Positions 1 to 7,300 of a stretch of DNA of 10,591 bases are shown here, piece after piece. Position 1 is the stretch's first letter; each line of letters starts with the position of its first letter. Source of the stretch: Sediminibacterium sp. (GTDB lineage Bacteria; Bacteroidota; Bacteroidia; Chitinophagales; Chitinophagaceae); contig JAURIP010000034.1 in NCBI GenBank assembly GCA_030832695.1, positions 1-10,591 on the forward strand, written 5' to 3'. The notes beneath the pieces were generated by a model. It was not told where the DNA came from. It did not search any database and saw only the letters and a program-made list of their open reading frames with translations. A program made the translations under genes and the position numbers.

Positions 1-57
1 AACATTATTATCATCACAAACTGGACAAATGATATTAAATTGATTTGTCAATGCCAT
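1..57 (-). CDS. Start of a zinc-ribbon-like protein (partial, runs off the left edge)
   Basis: The minus strand opens with ATG at 55-57 and stays open to base 1, giving 19 residues: MALTNQFNIICPVCDDNNV. The CPVC pair (Cys11 and Cys14) is the first half of a typical zinc knuckle or zinc ribbon; the second Cys pair would lie outside the window. The start sits 6 bases after the stop of the upstream gene, which fits translation from the same mRNA. There is no signal peptide in the visible part, so a cytoplasmic N-terminus is likely. Only the start codon, the CxxC motif and the tight spacing are seen; the function is unknown. A chance ORF is possible at this length, but the spacing and the motif argue against it. 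Confidence 0.6.
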   Translation of the reverse strand, partial: MALTNQFNIICPVCDDNNV

Positions 58-63
58 AGATTA

Positions 64-549
64 CTATTTTAATAAAATTGCAAGTATTGCAATCACAGCG
101 AAAGCAATTGCCCAAATTGCCCATTTATCATTTTTCTGTGCAGTTAATTCAGTCTCAAAAATTTCAGAATTGGGTAAATTTCCAACTTCAATATCTTTAT
201 AAAACTGACTTGAGTTAAAATGTGATTCCCAAATATAACTGCCCTCCTTTTTTGAAATAACACCTAAATTACCAATCAATAGCTTTTGATCATTTTCAAA
301 TTTCCCTTCCCAACTTTGTTCATATTGTATGGCAGCCTGATCCGTTGAAATATCAAGGGCATTTCCTAAATATTGATAAAATTGTTTTGATGGTGTTCCC
401 GTATTTAACTCGAATTCAATAAATTCTGAAGGGGACTTTAAAACACCGTCAATTAATTCAGCTTCTTTTTTTAACAATTTTAACTGCCCAACAGATGGTA
501 TGTCCAATTGACCAAAACGAACAAAATATTTAATAGCTAACTGAATCAT
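64..549 (-). CDS. Tandem HU-CCDC81-like protein with a C-terminal membrane anchor
   Basis: The protein has 161 residues and no N-terminal signal. Residues 1-50 read like the first domain of the bacterial CCDC81-type HU family: a helix (IQLAIKYFVRFG), then a strand-turn with a conserved Gly (LDIPSVGQLKL), then a Pro-containing strand (KSPSEFIEFEL). Residues about 75-120 repeat this plan (DQKLLIGNLGVI, KEGSYIWESHF), as expected for the second domain. A polar linker follows, then one hydrophobic helix at about 143-160 (WAIWAIAFAVIAILAILL) ending in a single Lys, so the HU part should face the cytoplasm. Members of this family in Bacteroidota often end in a periplasmic SPOR domain; none is present here. 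The ATG lies 2 bases after the barrel-gene stop, so translation is probably coupled. Fold assignment is by pattern recognition only. An anchored DNA- or protein-binding role is inferred. Confidence 0.6.
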   Translation of the reverse strand: MIQLAIKYFVRFGQLDIPSVGQLKLLKKEAELIDGVLKSPSEFIEFELNTGTPSKQFYQYLGNALDISTDQAAIQYEQSWEGKFENDQKLLIGNLGVISKKEGSYIWESHFNSSQFYKDIEVGNLPNSEIFETELTAQKNDKWAIWAIAFAVIAILAILLK

Positions 550-551
550 AC

Positions 552-2438
552 TTATTTATAGAACGAATATACAACACCTGCATTAATTTGAACACCTAAG
601 GCCGGATAATCCGCCCATCTTTGGTATTGACTATTTAAAAGATTCGTGGATTTAACCCAAACTTTCCATGGAATGGATAATTTGTAGGACAAACCAGCAT
701 TCAATAAGGTGATTGGACTTAAAGTTTTTGCAATATAACTATACCCCTCAGAAATGGCCTCGATACCTGACATAAAATTTAAAGATCCATCCAAAAGTAA
801 TTTTTTATTGACCTGCCAATAAAAGGTAGAATTAAACTTGACTGGTACAAAGCCCCAAGGCTTTTCATTGTCCTTAATATAATTGAATTGGGTATAATTA
901 AAATGATTGTCAATAGAGAACCGATCACTAAACTGGTAGTGTAAGCTAGCTTCTAAATCAATTGTGTTTGCCTTTGATTCAAATATATTATAATATTTCA
1001 ATCCATTCGTAACACGATTGGTCCCATATGATGGAAAGCCTGGCAAATAATCTGAAATCGCTAAAGGCTCTTTGGTATAAAATGGCAAATTAACATAGCG
1101 GTTTAATGAAAATCCAAATCCATACTGCAAATGCTTAGAGGCATTTACCTCGAATTTTAAAAACTGTTTGTCTTGTGACATAATTTTTAAATTAACGGGT
1201 ACTGAAATCCAAGGATTTTCATTTAATAAATCACCATATTGGGTATTGGTGGTAATATTCATCCAGCCTGCCTTGATAACCCAAGCGGTGTCCTTTAGAT
1301 TATGTTGTAATTGTATATTTGGATATAATTTAAATCCGTCAGATTTATATACAGGTGAAACACCCACTAATATCTTTAACTTCCATTTATTTAAATTTAA
1401 AGATGGGTCAAAGCGTAATAAAGTGTTTGAACTAGACGTATAACTATTTAAATGACTATAACTAAAGTTGACATCAAAATTAAATAACATATCCCGATTC
1501 ATTTGATAGGACATTGGACTGGTTATTGCGATATAAGTATTTGATTTGTTTTGTACATCAAATAAATGTGATAATTCAAATTTTGGTCTATAACTAAATG
1601 AAGCGCTAGGTTTGTATTTATTTAATAATGACATACTTACACCAATATTGGTGATCTTCTGCAAATAATTAGTATTGGGTAAACGTAAAGTATCAGGCAC
1701 CAACCCATATCTATAATACTGATTTTGATTGGCAAATACATGCGTTAATAAAGTATTAGAGTCGTTAAGCAATAAATTGCCTTGATAATCAAATTTGCTT
1801 ATTCTGTATTTTTGCAAATGATGCATACCCTCGGATGACTCCGTTGAAATACCCAAATTATTAATTGTCTTAGTGCCAATATTTATATAATTGATACTTA
1901 ACAATTGGTATAAATAATTTCCGAAACCCACCTTGACATTGGTATTCCCTACTAGACTATCTGGACTTGCTAATACAATTGCCAAAGGATTTAATGCAAT
2001 AGGTCTATACGAAAATGATAAATTTTGACTTGGTACTTGATAGGAATATTGCACTGACTGCGTATCCGAAATTGGAGCAGCATTGGTGAAATTTATTTTA
2101 ACCACACTTTTTAATTGTGGTTTAAAAGCTGATAAGATGCTTACCACCTTAGTTGGCGCAGTATCTCTCATTACAGGAACTTCCAATGGGACTTGTTTGA
2201 CAATATCTTCTATTTTTACGGGCTTAATAATGGCTGTATTCGATTTTTTTGAACTACTTTTTTTTGCTCCTTTCTTTTTGGAAGATTTTTTATTTTTATT
2301 AGTTGCCGCTTTTTTCTTTTTAGCTGTATTACTTATTTTAGCTTTTGAGTTAGTTTTCTTTTTTTGCCATGCAAAAACCTGATGCGATGAAATCACAAGA
2401 AAAAAAGTAATGAATATATAGGTAAATAATTTGGACAT
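552..2438 (-). CDS. TonB-receptor-like outer-membrane beta-barrel protein without a visible plug
   Basis: From ATG at 2436-2438 the product has 628 residues. Residues 1-23 form a signal peptide (hydrophobic core YIFITFFLVIS, cleavage probably after VFA). Residues 26-65 are a Lys/Ser/Asn tail, then a proline-containing linker. From about residue 120 to the end the chain alternates aromatic-rich strands and polar turns, for example VKVGFGNYLYQLLSINY and FSIDNHFNYTQFNYI. It ends in Phe-Tyr-Lys after a last strand (VQINAGVVYSFYK), close to the C-terminal signature of outer-membrane barrels. This resembles the barrel of TonB-dependent receptors, but I find no plug domain and no clear TonB box. A TTG 21 bases upstream would add seven residues but overlaps the TPR gene by 14 bases, so I prefer the ATG, which leaves a 7-base gap. 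Substrate unknown. It may transport a ligand or act as a partner of the TPR protein. Confidence 0.8.
   Translation of the reverse strand: MSKLFTYIFITFFLVISSHQVFAWQKKKTNSKAKISNTAKKKKAATNKNKKSSKKKGAKKSSSKKSNTAIIKPVKIEDIVKQVPLEVPVMRDTAPTKVVSILSAFKPQLKSVVKINFTNAAPISDTQSVQYSYQVPSQNLSFSYRPIALNPLAIVLASPDSLVGNTNVKVGFGNYLYQLLSINYINIGTKTINNLGISTESSEGMHHLQKYRISKFDYQGNLLLNDSNTLLTHVFANQNQYYRYGLVPDTLRLPNTNYLQKITNIGVSMSLLNKYKPSASFSYRPKFELSHLFDVQNKSNTYIAITSPMSYQMNRDMLFNFDVNFSYSHLNSYTSSSNTLLRFDPSLNLNKWKLKILVGVSPVYKSDGFKLYPNIQLQHNLKDTAWVIKAGWMNITTNTQYGDLLNENPWISVPVNLKIMSQDKQFLKFEVNASKHLQYGFGFSLNRYVNLPFYTKEPLAISDYLPGFPSYGTNRVTNGLKYYNIFESKANTIDLEASLHYQFSDRFSIDNHFNYTQFNYIKDNEKPWGFVPVKFNSTFYWQVNKKLLLDGSLNFMSGIEAISEGYSYIAKTLSPITLLNAGLSYKLSIPWKVWVKSTNLLNSQYQRWADYPALGVQINAGVVYSFYK
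2244..2363 (-). other. Lysine-rich low-complexity tail encoded in poly-A runs
   Basis: This segment encodes residues 26-65 of the barrel protein, right after the predicted signal cleavage site. Nineteen of 40 residues are Lys; the rest are mostly Ser, Thr, Asn, Ala and Gly, with no acidic residue. On the plus strand it shows as T runs of up to eight bases (2258-2265) and seven bases (2244-2250). The tail would sit in the periplasm after export. Such a cationic stretch could bind peptidoglycan, lipid phosphates or DNA; this is inference. Confidence 0.75.
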
Positions 2439-2445
2439 ACTTTGT

Positions 2446-5400
2446 TTATTGATTTTCAACTTTATTTGAAATTTTTTCAGCCGTTTGCGCTAAGTTATAT
2501 TTTTGACTCGCCTCCTCCTTTAATGAAGTAATCGATGCATTATCAGTAACACTTTTATAAGTCGCTAATGCATTAAACCAATCTTTTTGTGCTACATAAA
2601 TATCGCCTAATAAAATATAAGCACTGGTTACCCAAAATTCATGTGAAGCTTGTTTTTTTGTTACCTCAAAAGCTGTTTTTTCAGCCAATGCATAATTTTT
2701 CTGTAAAAATTGCAAATAGGCTAATTCGTAATGCGCTTCGGCTGTATAAATCGAGGAATTATTTAAAATAATATTACTTAAGACCGCAATTGCCCCAGCA
2801 GTATCATTTTTCAATAATTGCTCATGATACAATACCATATTGGCCATTAAAATATCATCCGACGCAAATGTTTTTTCATCAATAATTTGCTTTGCAATAG
2901 GTGCCGCTTCAAGCCATTTGCTGTTTTTAAACTGACACCTTAGTACACCTCGTAATGCTTCCAATACATTTTCCTTTTGAACAGCAAATTCTTTCAATAT
3001 TAAATAATACTTTTCAGCCAACACATAATTTTTGAAATTGAAATAATTTAACCTAGCCGCAAGTAAACTTGCGCGTTCGGCATATCGGTTGGGTGATTGA
3101 TCTGCCACTTTTGAAAAATAATAGGCAGCAGAATCAAAAATTTGACTAGCATAATTCATTTCCCCAACCAAATAGTTAGATTCAATTTGATAATTACCAT
3201 TAGGGAATAATGATAAATATTTAATTAATCCGGATTTTGCATCTGTATAATTTTTTTCATCATAGCGTAACATAGCAGAACGATAAGTAAGTGAATCCTG
3301 TTCACTTATTGCTAACGGGTGGCCATTATCATTCATAAATGATACATATAATTCCGGCTTTTGATCTTCAATAAAAATATTTCTGACAAATTCTAATGCA
3401 TTTTCCGTTTCTACTGAATTTGGATATGTTTTAATTAAGGTTTGAAAATTTTCTAACGCTGGCTCATTCTTATTCATGTTAAAATAAGTAACACCAAGTT
3501 TATATAATGCGACTGGGTAAAAAGAGGCCGCTTTTTTATCAATGACCACCGCACTTAAAGGTGCTATAGCTAATTTAAAATCTTCTTTAAAAATATAGGT
3601 TTCCGCCAATTCCATTCTAGCGTCATTCAAATAATTCGAATTCGCATATTGATTGTCGAATTGCTCCAATAATTTAATTTTATCGTTTGTTTTACCCAAT
3701 CCACCTAGAATAATCGATTTTTGTAAAGTAGCATAGTCTTCCATCGTCCAATGCAAATCAATCACATTTTGATAAGCTTGGGTTGCTTGCTTAAATTGCT
3801 TCAACATCATTAAACAATCCGCAGATCTAACATAGGCATCTTGTTGATAATTTTGTTTTGCATTGGCTGGATTAACACTACTCACTGCATTAAAATTATT
3901 CAAAGCCTCTTGATAGGCTCCTTTTTTTAAATAGGCAAATCCTAAAGTGTATTTGGCATGCTGTATGGTAATTTCTCCTTCATTGATGGGCGCATTTAAA
4001 TATTCCGATAAGGCAGCAATCGTTTCGTCAATATGACCCAGTTTATACCCTAATTCTCCCAACCAAAAGTTAGTTTGACTAATGACATTTTGATTATTAG
4101 TGGTGTTTGTAATTTTATTTAATAGCTCATATGCCTTATCAATTTGACCATCATTGATATAAATAACACTCCTACCAAATAAGATAGTAGGGTAAATTTT
4201 TAAAAGTTCTTCATTGGGGTATTCGATGGATTCGTATGCCTCCAATGCTTGGACATAATTATTATTTAAAGCCAATGCTTTAATCCAAAGCTGTTTTGAT
4301 TCTAATAAATAAGTTGAACTAGGGTAAGTATCCATAAACTGGTCTAATGAAACCACTGCTTGCGCATACTCTTTTAATTCCACCGATAATTTTGCATAAT
4401 TAAACAAGGAAATTTCCTTTTGTAGTAAGTTTTGACTTTGGGTAGAGCAGAATAAAAATGCATTTTTAGCACCTTGCTTATCATCTATTTTAAGATATGA
4501 GGTTGCCAGTAAATACATGCTATTTTGAGCCAAAGAATCACTGCCATTGTTTAATTGTTTAAACCCGGAAATGGCCTTATCCCATTGCTTAGTTTGAAAA
4601 TAACAAAAGGACAATTGATATAAATCCTGTGATTGTACTTTTTCTTGTTTTGAAACATACGTGGCTAAATAAGGTAATGCCTTTTCATATTCATTTTTGT
4701 CAAACCACAAGTGCCCTAATAATTGTCTTATTTGCACATCATAATATTGATCTTTCGATTGTAATGCATTGGTACAATATTCTATCGCTTTATTAACATC
4801 CCCAAGGAAATAATATAACTGCCCAATATAAAAAGGGACAACGTTGGCATAATCGCTATTATTAGCAGCAATTTCAAAACAAGACAAAGCCAAATTATAG
4901 TCTTTATTTTTTAGTGCTAAAAATCCTGCATAGTAATTTGCGTCTGTATAATACAAGCCTGTTTTAACTTGTCGTAAACTATTTAATAAATTATTCGCTT
5001 TTTCCCAATCACCTAATTTAAAATACAAATACCCTAAATGAAATTTCATTTTGATAATTTCATCATTATTTAAATCTTGGATCGGAACTTTCAAATAGGC
5101 AATAATCGCTTTATCTGTTTCTTTGACTTGGTAATAATATTCACCTAAAAAATATTGTAGTCTTGATTGATAAATAACATTATTAGTTTGGCTGATCCAT
5201 TTGATTGCTAATTGCTCAGCAAAAGGTTTTTCAAGATGCAATGACAACATTAAATAGTAATAAGTAATTTGATCATCATTCATTGAAAAACCATATGCTT
5301 GTTCAAATTGTTGAAAAGCAGTCAAGCTATCCCCAAGCGTAAGTGATTGTAATCCTTTATTAAAATACGTGGTGGACTTATCTGAGTTTGAAGCTATTTG

Positions 5401-5469
5401 TGCTCCCCCAGTAAATTGGAGAAAAATTGAAAAAAAACCGATCAATATAAATCGATAAAATGACGCCAT
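2446..5469 (-). CDS. Large periplasmic tetratricopeptide-repeat protein
   Basis: The product has 1007 residues. It starts at ATG 5467-5469 with a signal peptide (RFILIGFFSIFLQFTGGA, cleavage probably after Ala23). The rest is nearly all helical TPR units. At least a dozen are clear by eye, such as FHLGYLYFKLGDWEKA, YLLATSYLKIDDKQGA, YTLGFAYLKKGAYQEA, LYKLGVTYFNMNKNEPA and YILLGDIYVAQKDWFNA. Around residues 680-690 a TPR ends in TYPNSVETENALEFV, a phrase common in envelope TPR proteins of the YbgF/CpoB style, and a segment starting DSLTYRSAMLRYDEKNY follows. No enzymatic motif is seen, so a scaffold in the periplasm is the best call. It is the first gene of a tight minus-strand operon, 7 bases before the barrel gene. 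From memory, a TPR protein of about 1000 residues next to a TonB-receptor-like barrel recurs in Bacteroidota. No confident promoter was found upstream. Confidence 0.85.
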   Translation of the reverse strand: MASFYRFILIGFFSIFLQFTGGAQIASNSDKSTTYFNKGLQSLTLGDSLTAFQQFEQAYGFSMNDDQITYYYLMLSLHLEKPFAEQLAIKWISQTNNVIYQSRLQYFLGEYYYQVKETDKAIIAYLKVPIQDLNNDEIIKMKFHLGYLYFKLGDWEKANNLLNSLRQVKTGLYYTDANYYAGFLALKNKDYNLALSCFEIAANNSDYANVVPFYIGQLYYFLGDVNKAIEYCTNALQSKDQYYDVQIRQLLGHLWFDKNEYEKALPYLATYVSKQEKVQSQDLYQLSFCYFQTKQWDKAISGFKQLNNGSDSLAQNSMYLLATSYLKIDDKQGAKNAFLFCSTQSQNLLQKEISLFNYAKLSVELKEYAQAVVSLDQFMDTYPSSTYLLESKQLWIKALALNNNYVQALEAYESIEYPNEELLKIYPTILFGRSVIYINDGQIDKAYELLNKITNTTNNQNVISQTNFWLGELGYKLGHIDETIAALSEYLNAPINEGEITIQHAKYTLGFAYLKKGAYQEALNNFNAVSSVNPANAKQNYQQDAYVRSADCLMMLKQFKQATQAYQNVIDLHWTMEDYATLQKSIILGGLGKTNDKIKLLEQFDNQYANSNYLNDARMELAETYIFKEDFKLAIAPLSAVVIDKKAASFYPVALYKLGVTYFNMNKNEPALENFQTLIKTYPNSVETENALEFVRNIFIEDQKPELYVSFMNDNGHPLAISEQDSLTYRSAMLRYDEKNYTDAKSGLIKYLSLFPNGNYQIESNYLVGEMNYASQIFDSAAYYFSKVADQSPNRYAERASLLAARLNYFNFKNYVLAEKYYLILKEFAVQKENVLEALRGVLRCQFKNSKWLEAAPIAKQIIDEKTFASDDILMANMVLYHEQLLKNDTAGAIAVLSNIILNNSSIYTAEAHYELAYLQFLQKNYALAEKTAFEVTKKQASHEFWVTSAYILLGDIYVAQKDWFNALATYKSVTDNASITSLKEEASQKYNLAQTAEKISNKVENQ

Positions 5470-5482
5470 GGATTCGTTTTAT

Positions 5483-5496
5483 TAGTAACCTAGTAA
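5483..5496. repeat. Short direct repeat TAGTAA-CC-TAGTAA upstream of the TPR gene
   Basis: Two copies of TAGTAA lie 8 bases apart in the divergent spacer, 14 to 27 bases ahead of the TPR start codon. The position, in the leader or near the transcription start of the minus-strand operon, would suit a small operator. In AT-rich DNA it may also be chance. Confidence 0.3.
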
Positions 5497-5537
5497 AATT
5501 ACACTACCCTATTAAAACGATGTGTTAAATGAGGTTA

Positions 5538-5569
5538 TTGTGGAAAAACAGATTCTATTCGTAAATTTG
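5538..5569 (+). promoter_or_regulatory. Bacteroidota-type promoter for the thioesterase-cinA-E2 genes
   Basis: TTG at 5538-5540 and TAAATTTG at 5562-5569 are separated by 21 bases. This fits the Bacteroidota primary sigma factor consensus (-33 TTG or TTTG, 17-23 bases, -7 TAnnTTTG). Transcription should start near 5574-5577, leaving a leader of only about 10-13 bases before the ATG at 5587, a short leader without a Shine-Dalgarno sequence. Confidence 0.65.
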
Positions 5570-5586
5570 TCAACAATTATAAAAAT

Positions 5587-5997
5587 ATGTACGAATTTAA
5601 AAATCAAATAAGGGTAAGATATGCTGACGCTGACCCCATGAATGTAGTATATTATGGCAATTATGCCCAATATTTTGAGGTAGGTCGTGTTGAAAGCTTA
5701 AGGGCTTTAGGCATTAGCTACAAGGTGATTGAGGATTTGGGGATCATGCTTCCGGTGGTCGAACTAAATGTTAAATATCTAAGACCTGCCAGATATGATG
5801 ATTTATTGACCATAACCACCCAATTAAGAGATTTTCCTATTGATCACCGAATAACTTTTCATCAAGAAATTCATAACGAAGAAGGCAAACTGCTCACCAT
5901 TGGAACTGTAAAACTATATTTTATGGATAAAAACCTTGGTAATAGAGCTGCTATGCCCCCATTTTTGGCTGAAAAACTAAGTTCCTATTTTAGTTAA
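5587..5997 (+). CDS. Acyl-CoA thioesterase, hotdog fold (YbgC/4HBT family)
   Basis: The 136-residue product has the usual length for the 4-hydroxybenzoyl-CoA thioesterase-like family. Residues 9-34 carry the family signature: RVRYADAD, then VVYYGNYAQYFEVGR. Asp16 aligns with the catalytic Asp of E. coli YbgC (Asp18). The central motif LNVKYLRPARYDD (about 59-71) and the strand GKLLTIGTVKLYFMD complete the fold. The enzyme is cytosolic, works as an oligomer and hydrolyses acyl-CoA thioesters; the substrate cannot be read from sequence. The loop after Asp16 is PMN, where YbgC has AGG, so chain-length preference may differ. The gene is first after the divergent promoter, and its ATG is the only sensible start. 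In proteobacteria YbgC sits with the Tol-Pal genes; no such genes are here. Confidence 0.9.
   Translation: MYEFKNQIRVRYADADPMNVVYYGNYAQYFEVGRVESLRALGISYKVIEDLGIMLPVVELNVKYLRPARYDDLLTITTQLRDFPIDHRITFHQEIHNEEGKLLTIGTVKLYFMDKNLGNRAAMPPFLAEKLSSYFS
5975..5995 (+). repeat. Inverted repeat AACTAA-N9-TTAGTT over the thioesterase stop
   Basis: AACTAA (5975-5980) and TTAGTT (5990-5995) are perfect complements around a 9-base loop, and the right arm touches the TAA stop at 5995-5997. The stem is AT-rich and only 6 bp. A T5 run follows at 6006-6010, but 11 bases further on, so it is a poor terminator. The next gene is probably read through. Confidence 0.35.
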
Positions 5998-6003
5998 AGC
6001 GCC

Positions 6004-6021
6004 TATTTTTGATTTACTTTG
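6004..6021 (+). promoter_or_regulatory. Possible internal -7 elements ahead of cinA
   Basis: TATTTTTG at 6004-6011 is a full match to the TAnnTTTG element. TTACTTTG at 6014-6021, followed by C, is a one-mismatch match. Neither has a TTG at the right distance upstream. Either could give weak extra transcription of cinA, with a leader of roughly 17-28 bases. Confidence 0.3.
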
Positions 6022-6043
6022 CAACCTAATTTAACCCTGACGC

Positions 6044-7300
6044 ATGGATCAAAGTAAAGCCACTATTATCACTATCGGAGACGAGCTTTTAATTGGGCAA
6101 GTCATTGACACAAATAGTGCATTTATAGCGCAATCCTTAAATGCCATTGGCGTAATGGTCACCAGTAGAATAGCTGTAGGAGATGATAAATTAGCGATAA
6201 CAAATGCGCTAGACAATGCCCTCAAGGAAAATAATATCATTATTCTAACAGGTGGTTTGGGCCCTACTTCAGACGATATCACCAAACCATTTTTGACTGC
6301 GTATTTTGGGGGTTCCATGGTGGTGCATCAACCTACCCTTGATCATATTACTTATATATTTGAACAGCTCCATAAGCGTCCCATGATTGATCGCAATCGC
6401 AAACAAGCCGAAGTGCCTGATTCTTGCGAAGTGTTATTCAACGAAACGGGTACAGCTCCTGGAATGTTATTCAAAAAGAATGGCGCGTTTATTTTTTCAC
6501 TTCCGGGTGTACCCCATGAAATGAAATGGTTGACAGAAAATAAAGTAATCCCCTATTTACAAAGTAAAATTATTTCAAACCATGTTGGGCATAGAACCTT
6601 ACTAACTGCAGGTATTGGAGAATCATTCCTTGCTGAAATAATTTTAGACTTTGAAAATAATTTACCTGCAACACTTAAATTAGCCTACCTACCCAATTTT
6701 GGTATGGTCAGATTAAGATTAACCGGACAAAGCAATGACAACAAGGAATTAAATATATTACTTGATCAACAATTCGAATTATTAAAAATAGCAGTAGCCG
6801 AATATTTAGTAACCGATTTGGATGAAACTATGGAAGTAGTGGTTGGAAAACTACTAAAATCAAGTGGTAAAACTGTAGCGACTGCCGAAAGTTGCACTGG
6901 CGGATTTATTGGGCATTTATTATCCAAGCACGCCGGATCATCTCAGTTTTATACAGGCGGAATCATTAGTTATGATAACAGAATAAAAACTGAGTTTTTA
7001 GATGTTCCAACCAACATTTTACAAACCGTAGGTGCCGTAAGTAAGGAAGCAGTTGAACAAATGGCAAAAGCCGTTAGGGAAAAGATGAATACCGATTACG
7101 CGGTGTCCGTTAGTGGTATTATGGGGCCAACAGGAAAGACGGACGAAAAACCATTAGGCATGGTCTGGATTGGGGTTGCAGATAAAGAAAGGGTGTTTTC
7201 GAAGGTATTGTACTTGAGATTTGACAGACAAAGGAATATTGAAATAACAGCTACCCAGGCTATAAATTTACTTAGGTTATTAATAATCAATAAAATTTAG
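6044..7300 (+). CDS. cinA: CinA: NMN deamidase with N-terminal ADP-ribose pyrophosphatase-type domain
   Basis: The 418 residues match a full-length two-domain CinA. The N-terminal MoaB/MogA-like domain (about 1-170) has GDELLIGQVIDTN at 12-24, LTGGLGPTSDD at 68-78, and SLPGVPHEM at 152-160. A middle alpha/beta segment follows. The C-terminal PncC domain (about 265-418) has ATAESCTGG with the likely nucleophile Ser283, the YTGGIISYDNRIK segment, and SGIMGPTGKTDEKP at 357-370. Known enzymes of this family remove the amide of nicotinamide mononucleotide to return it to NAD synthesis, and the N-terminal domain cleaves ADP-ribose. It is cytosolic. The usual GPxGG loop reads GPTGK here, so the second Gly is a Lys at 365. 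It starts 46 bases after the thioesterase and ends 26 bases before the E2 gene. The competence link in the name is historical. Confidence 0.95.
   Translation: MDQSKATIITIGDELLIGQVIDTNSAFIAQSLNAIGVMVTSRIAVGDDKLAITNALDNALKENNIIILTGGLGPTSDDITKPFLTAYFGGSMVVHQPTLDHITYIFEQLHKRPMIDRNRKQAEVPDSCEVLFNETGTAPGMLFKKNGAFIFSLPGVPHEMKWLTENKVIPYLQSKIISNHVGHRTLLTAGIGESFLAEIILDFENNLPATLKLAYLPNFGMVRLRLTGQSNDNKELNILLDQQFELLKIAVAEYLVTDLDETMEVVVGKLLKSSGKTVATAESCTGGFIGHLLSKHAGSSQFYTGGIISYDNRIKTEFLDVPTNILQTVGAVSKEAVEQMAKAVREKMNTDYAVSVSGIMGPTGKTDEKPLGMVWIGVADKERVFSKVLYLRFDRQRNIEITATQAINLLRLLIINKI

Noticed and set aside
2083..2382. Plus-strand frame of 99 codons with Phe/Leu-rich, membrane-like sequence
   Set aside because: It is the complement of the Lys-rich tail of the barrel gene (AAA/AAG read backwards gives Phe and Leu). 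The barrel frame on the other strand has a signal peptide and barrel strands.
5494..5501. TAATTTTA on the minus strand as the -7 element of the TPR operon
   Set aside because: The last base mismatches TAnnTTTG and there is no TTG at 17-23 bases upstream, so it is too weak to list as a feature.
5568..5573. TTGACA on the minus strand, like a sigma-70 -35 box, for the TPR operon
   Set aside because: Bacteroidota primary promoters do not use this element, there is no good TATAAT at 17 bases, and it overlaps the better-fitting TAAATTTG of the opposite promoter.
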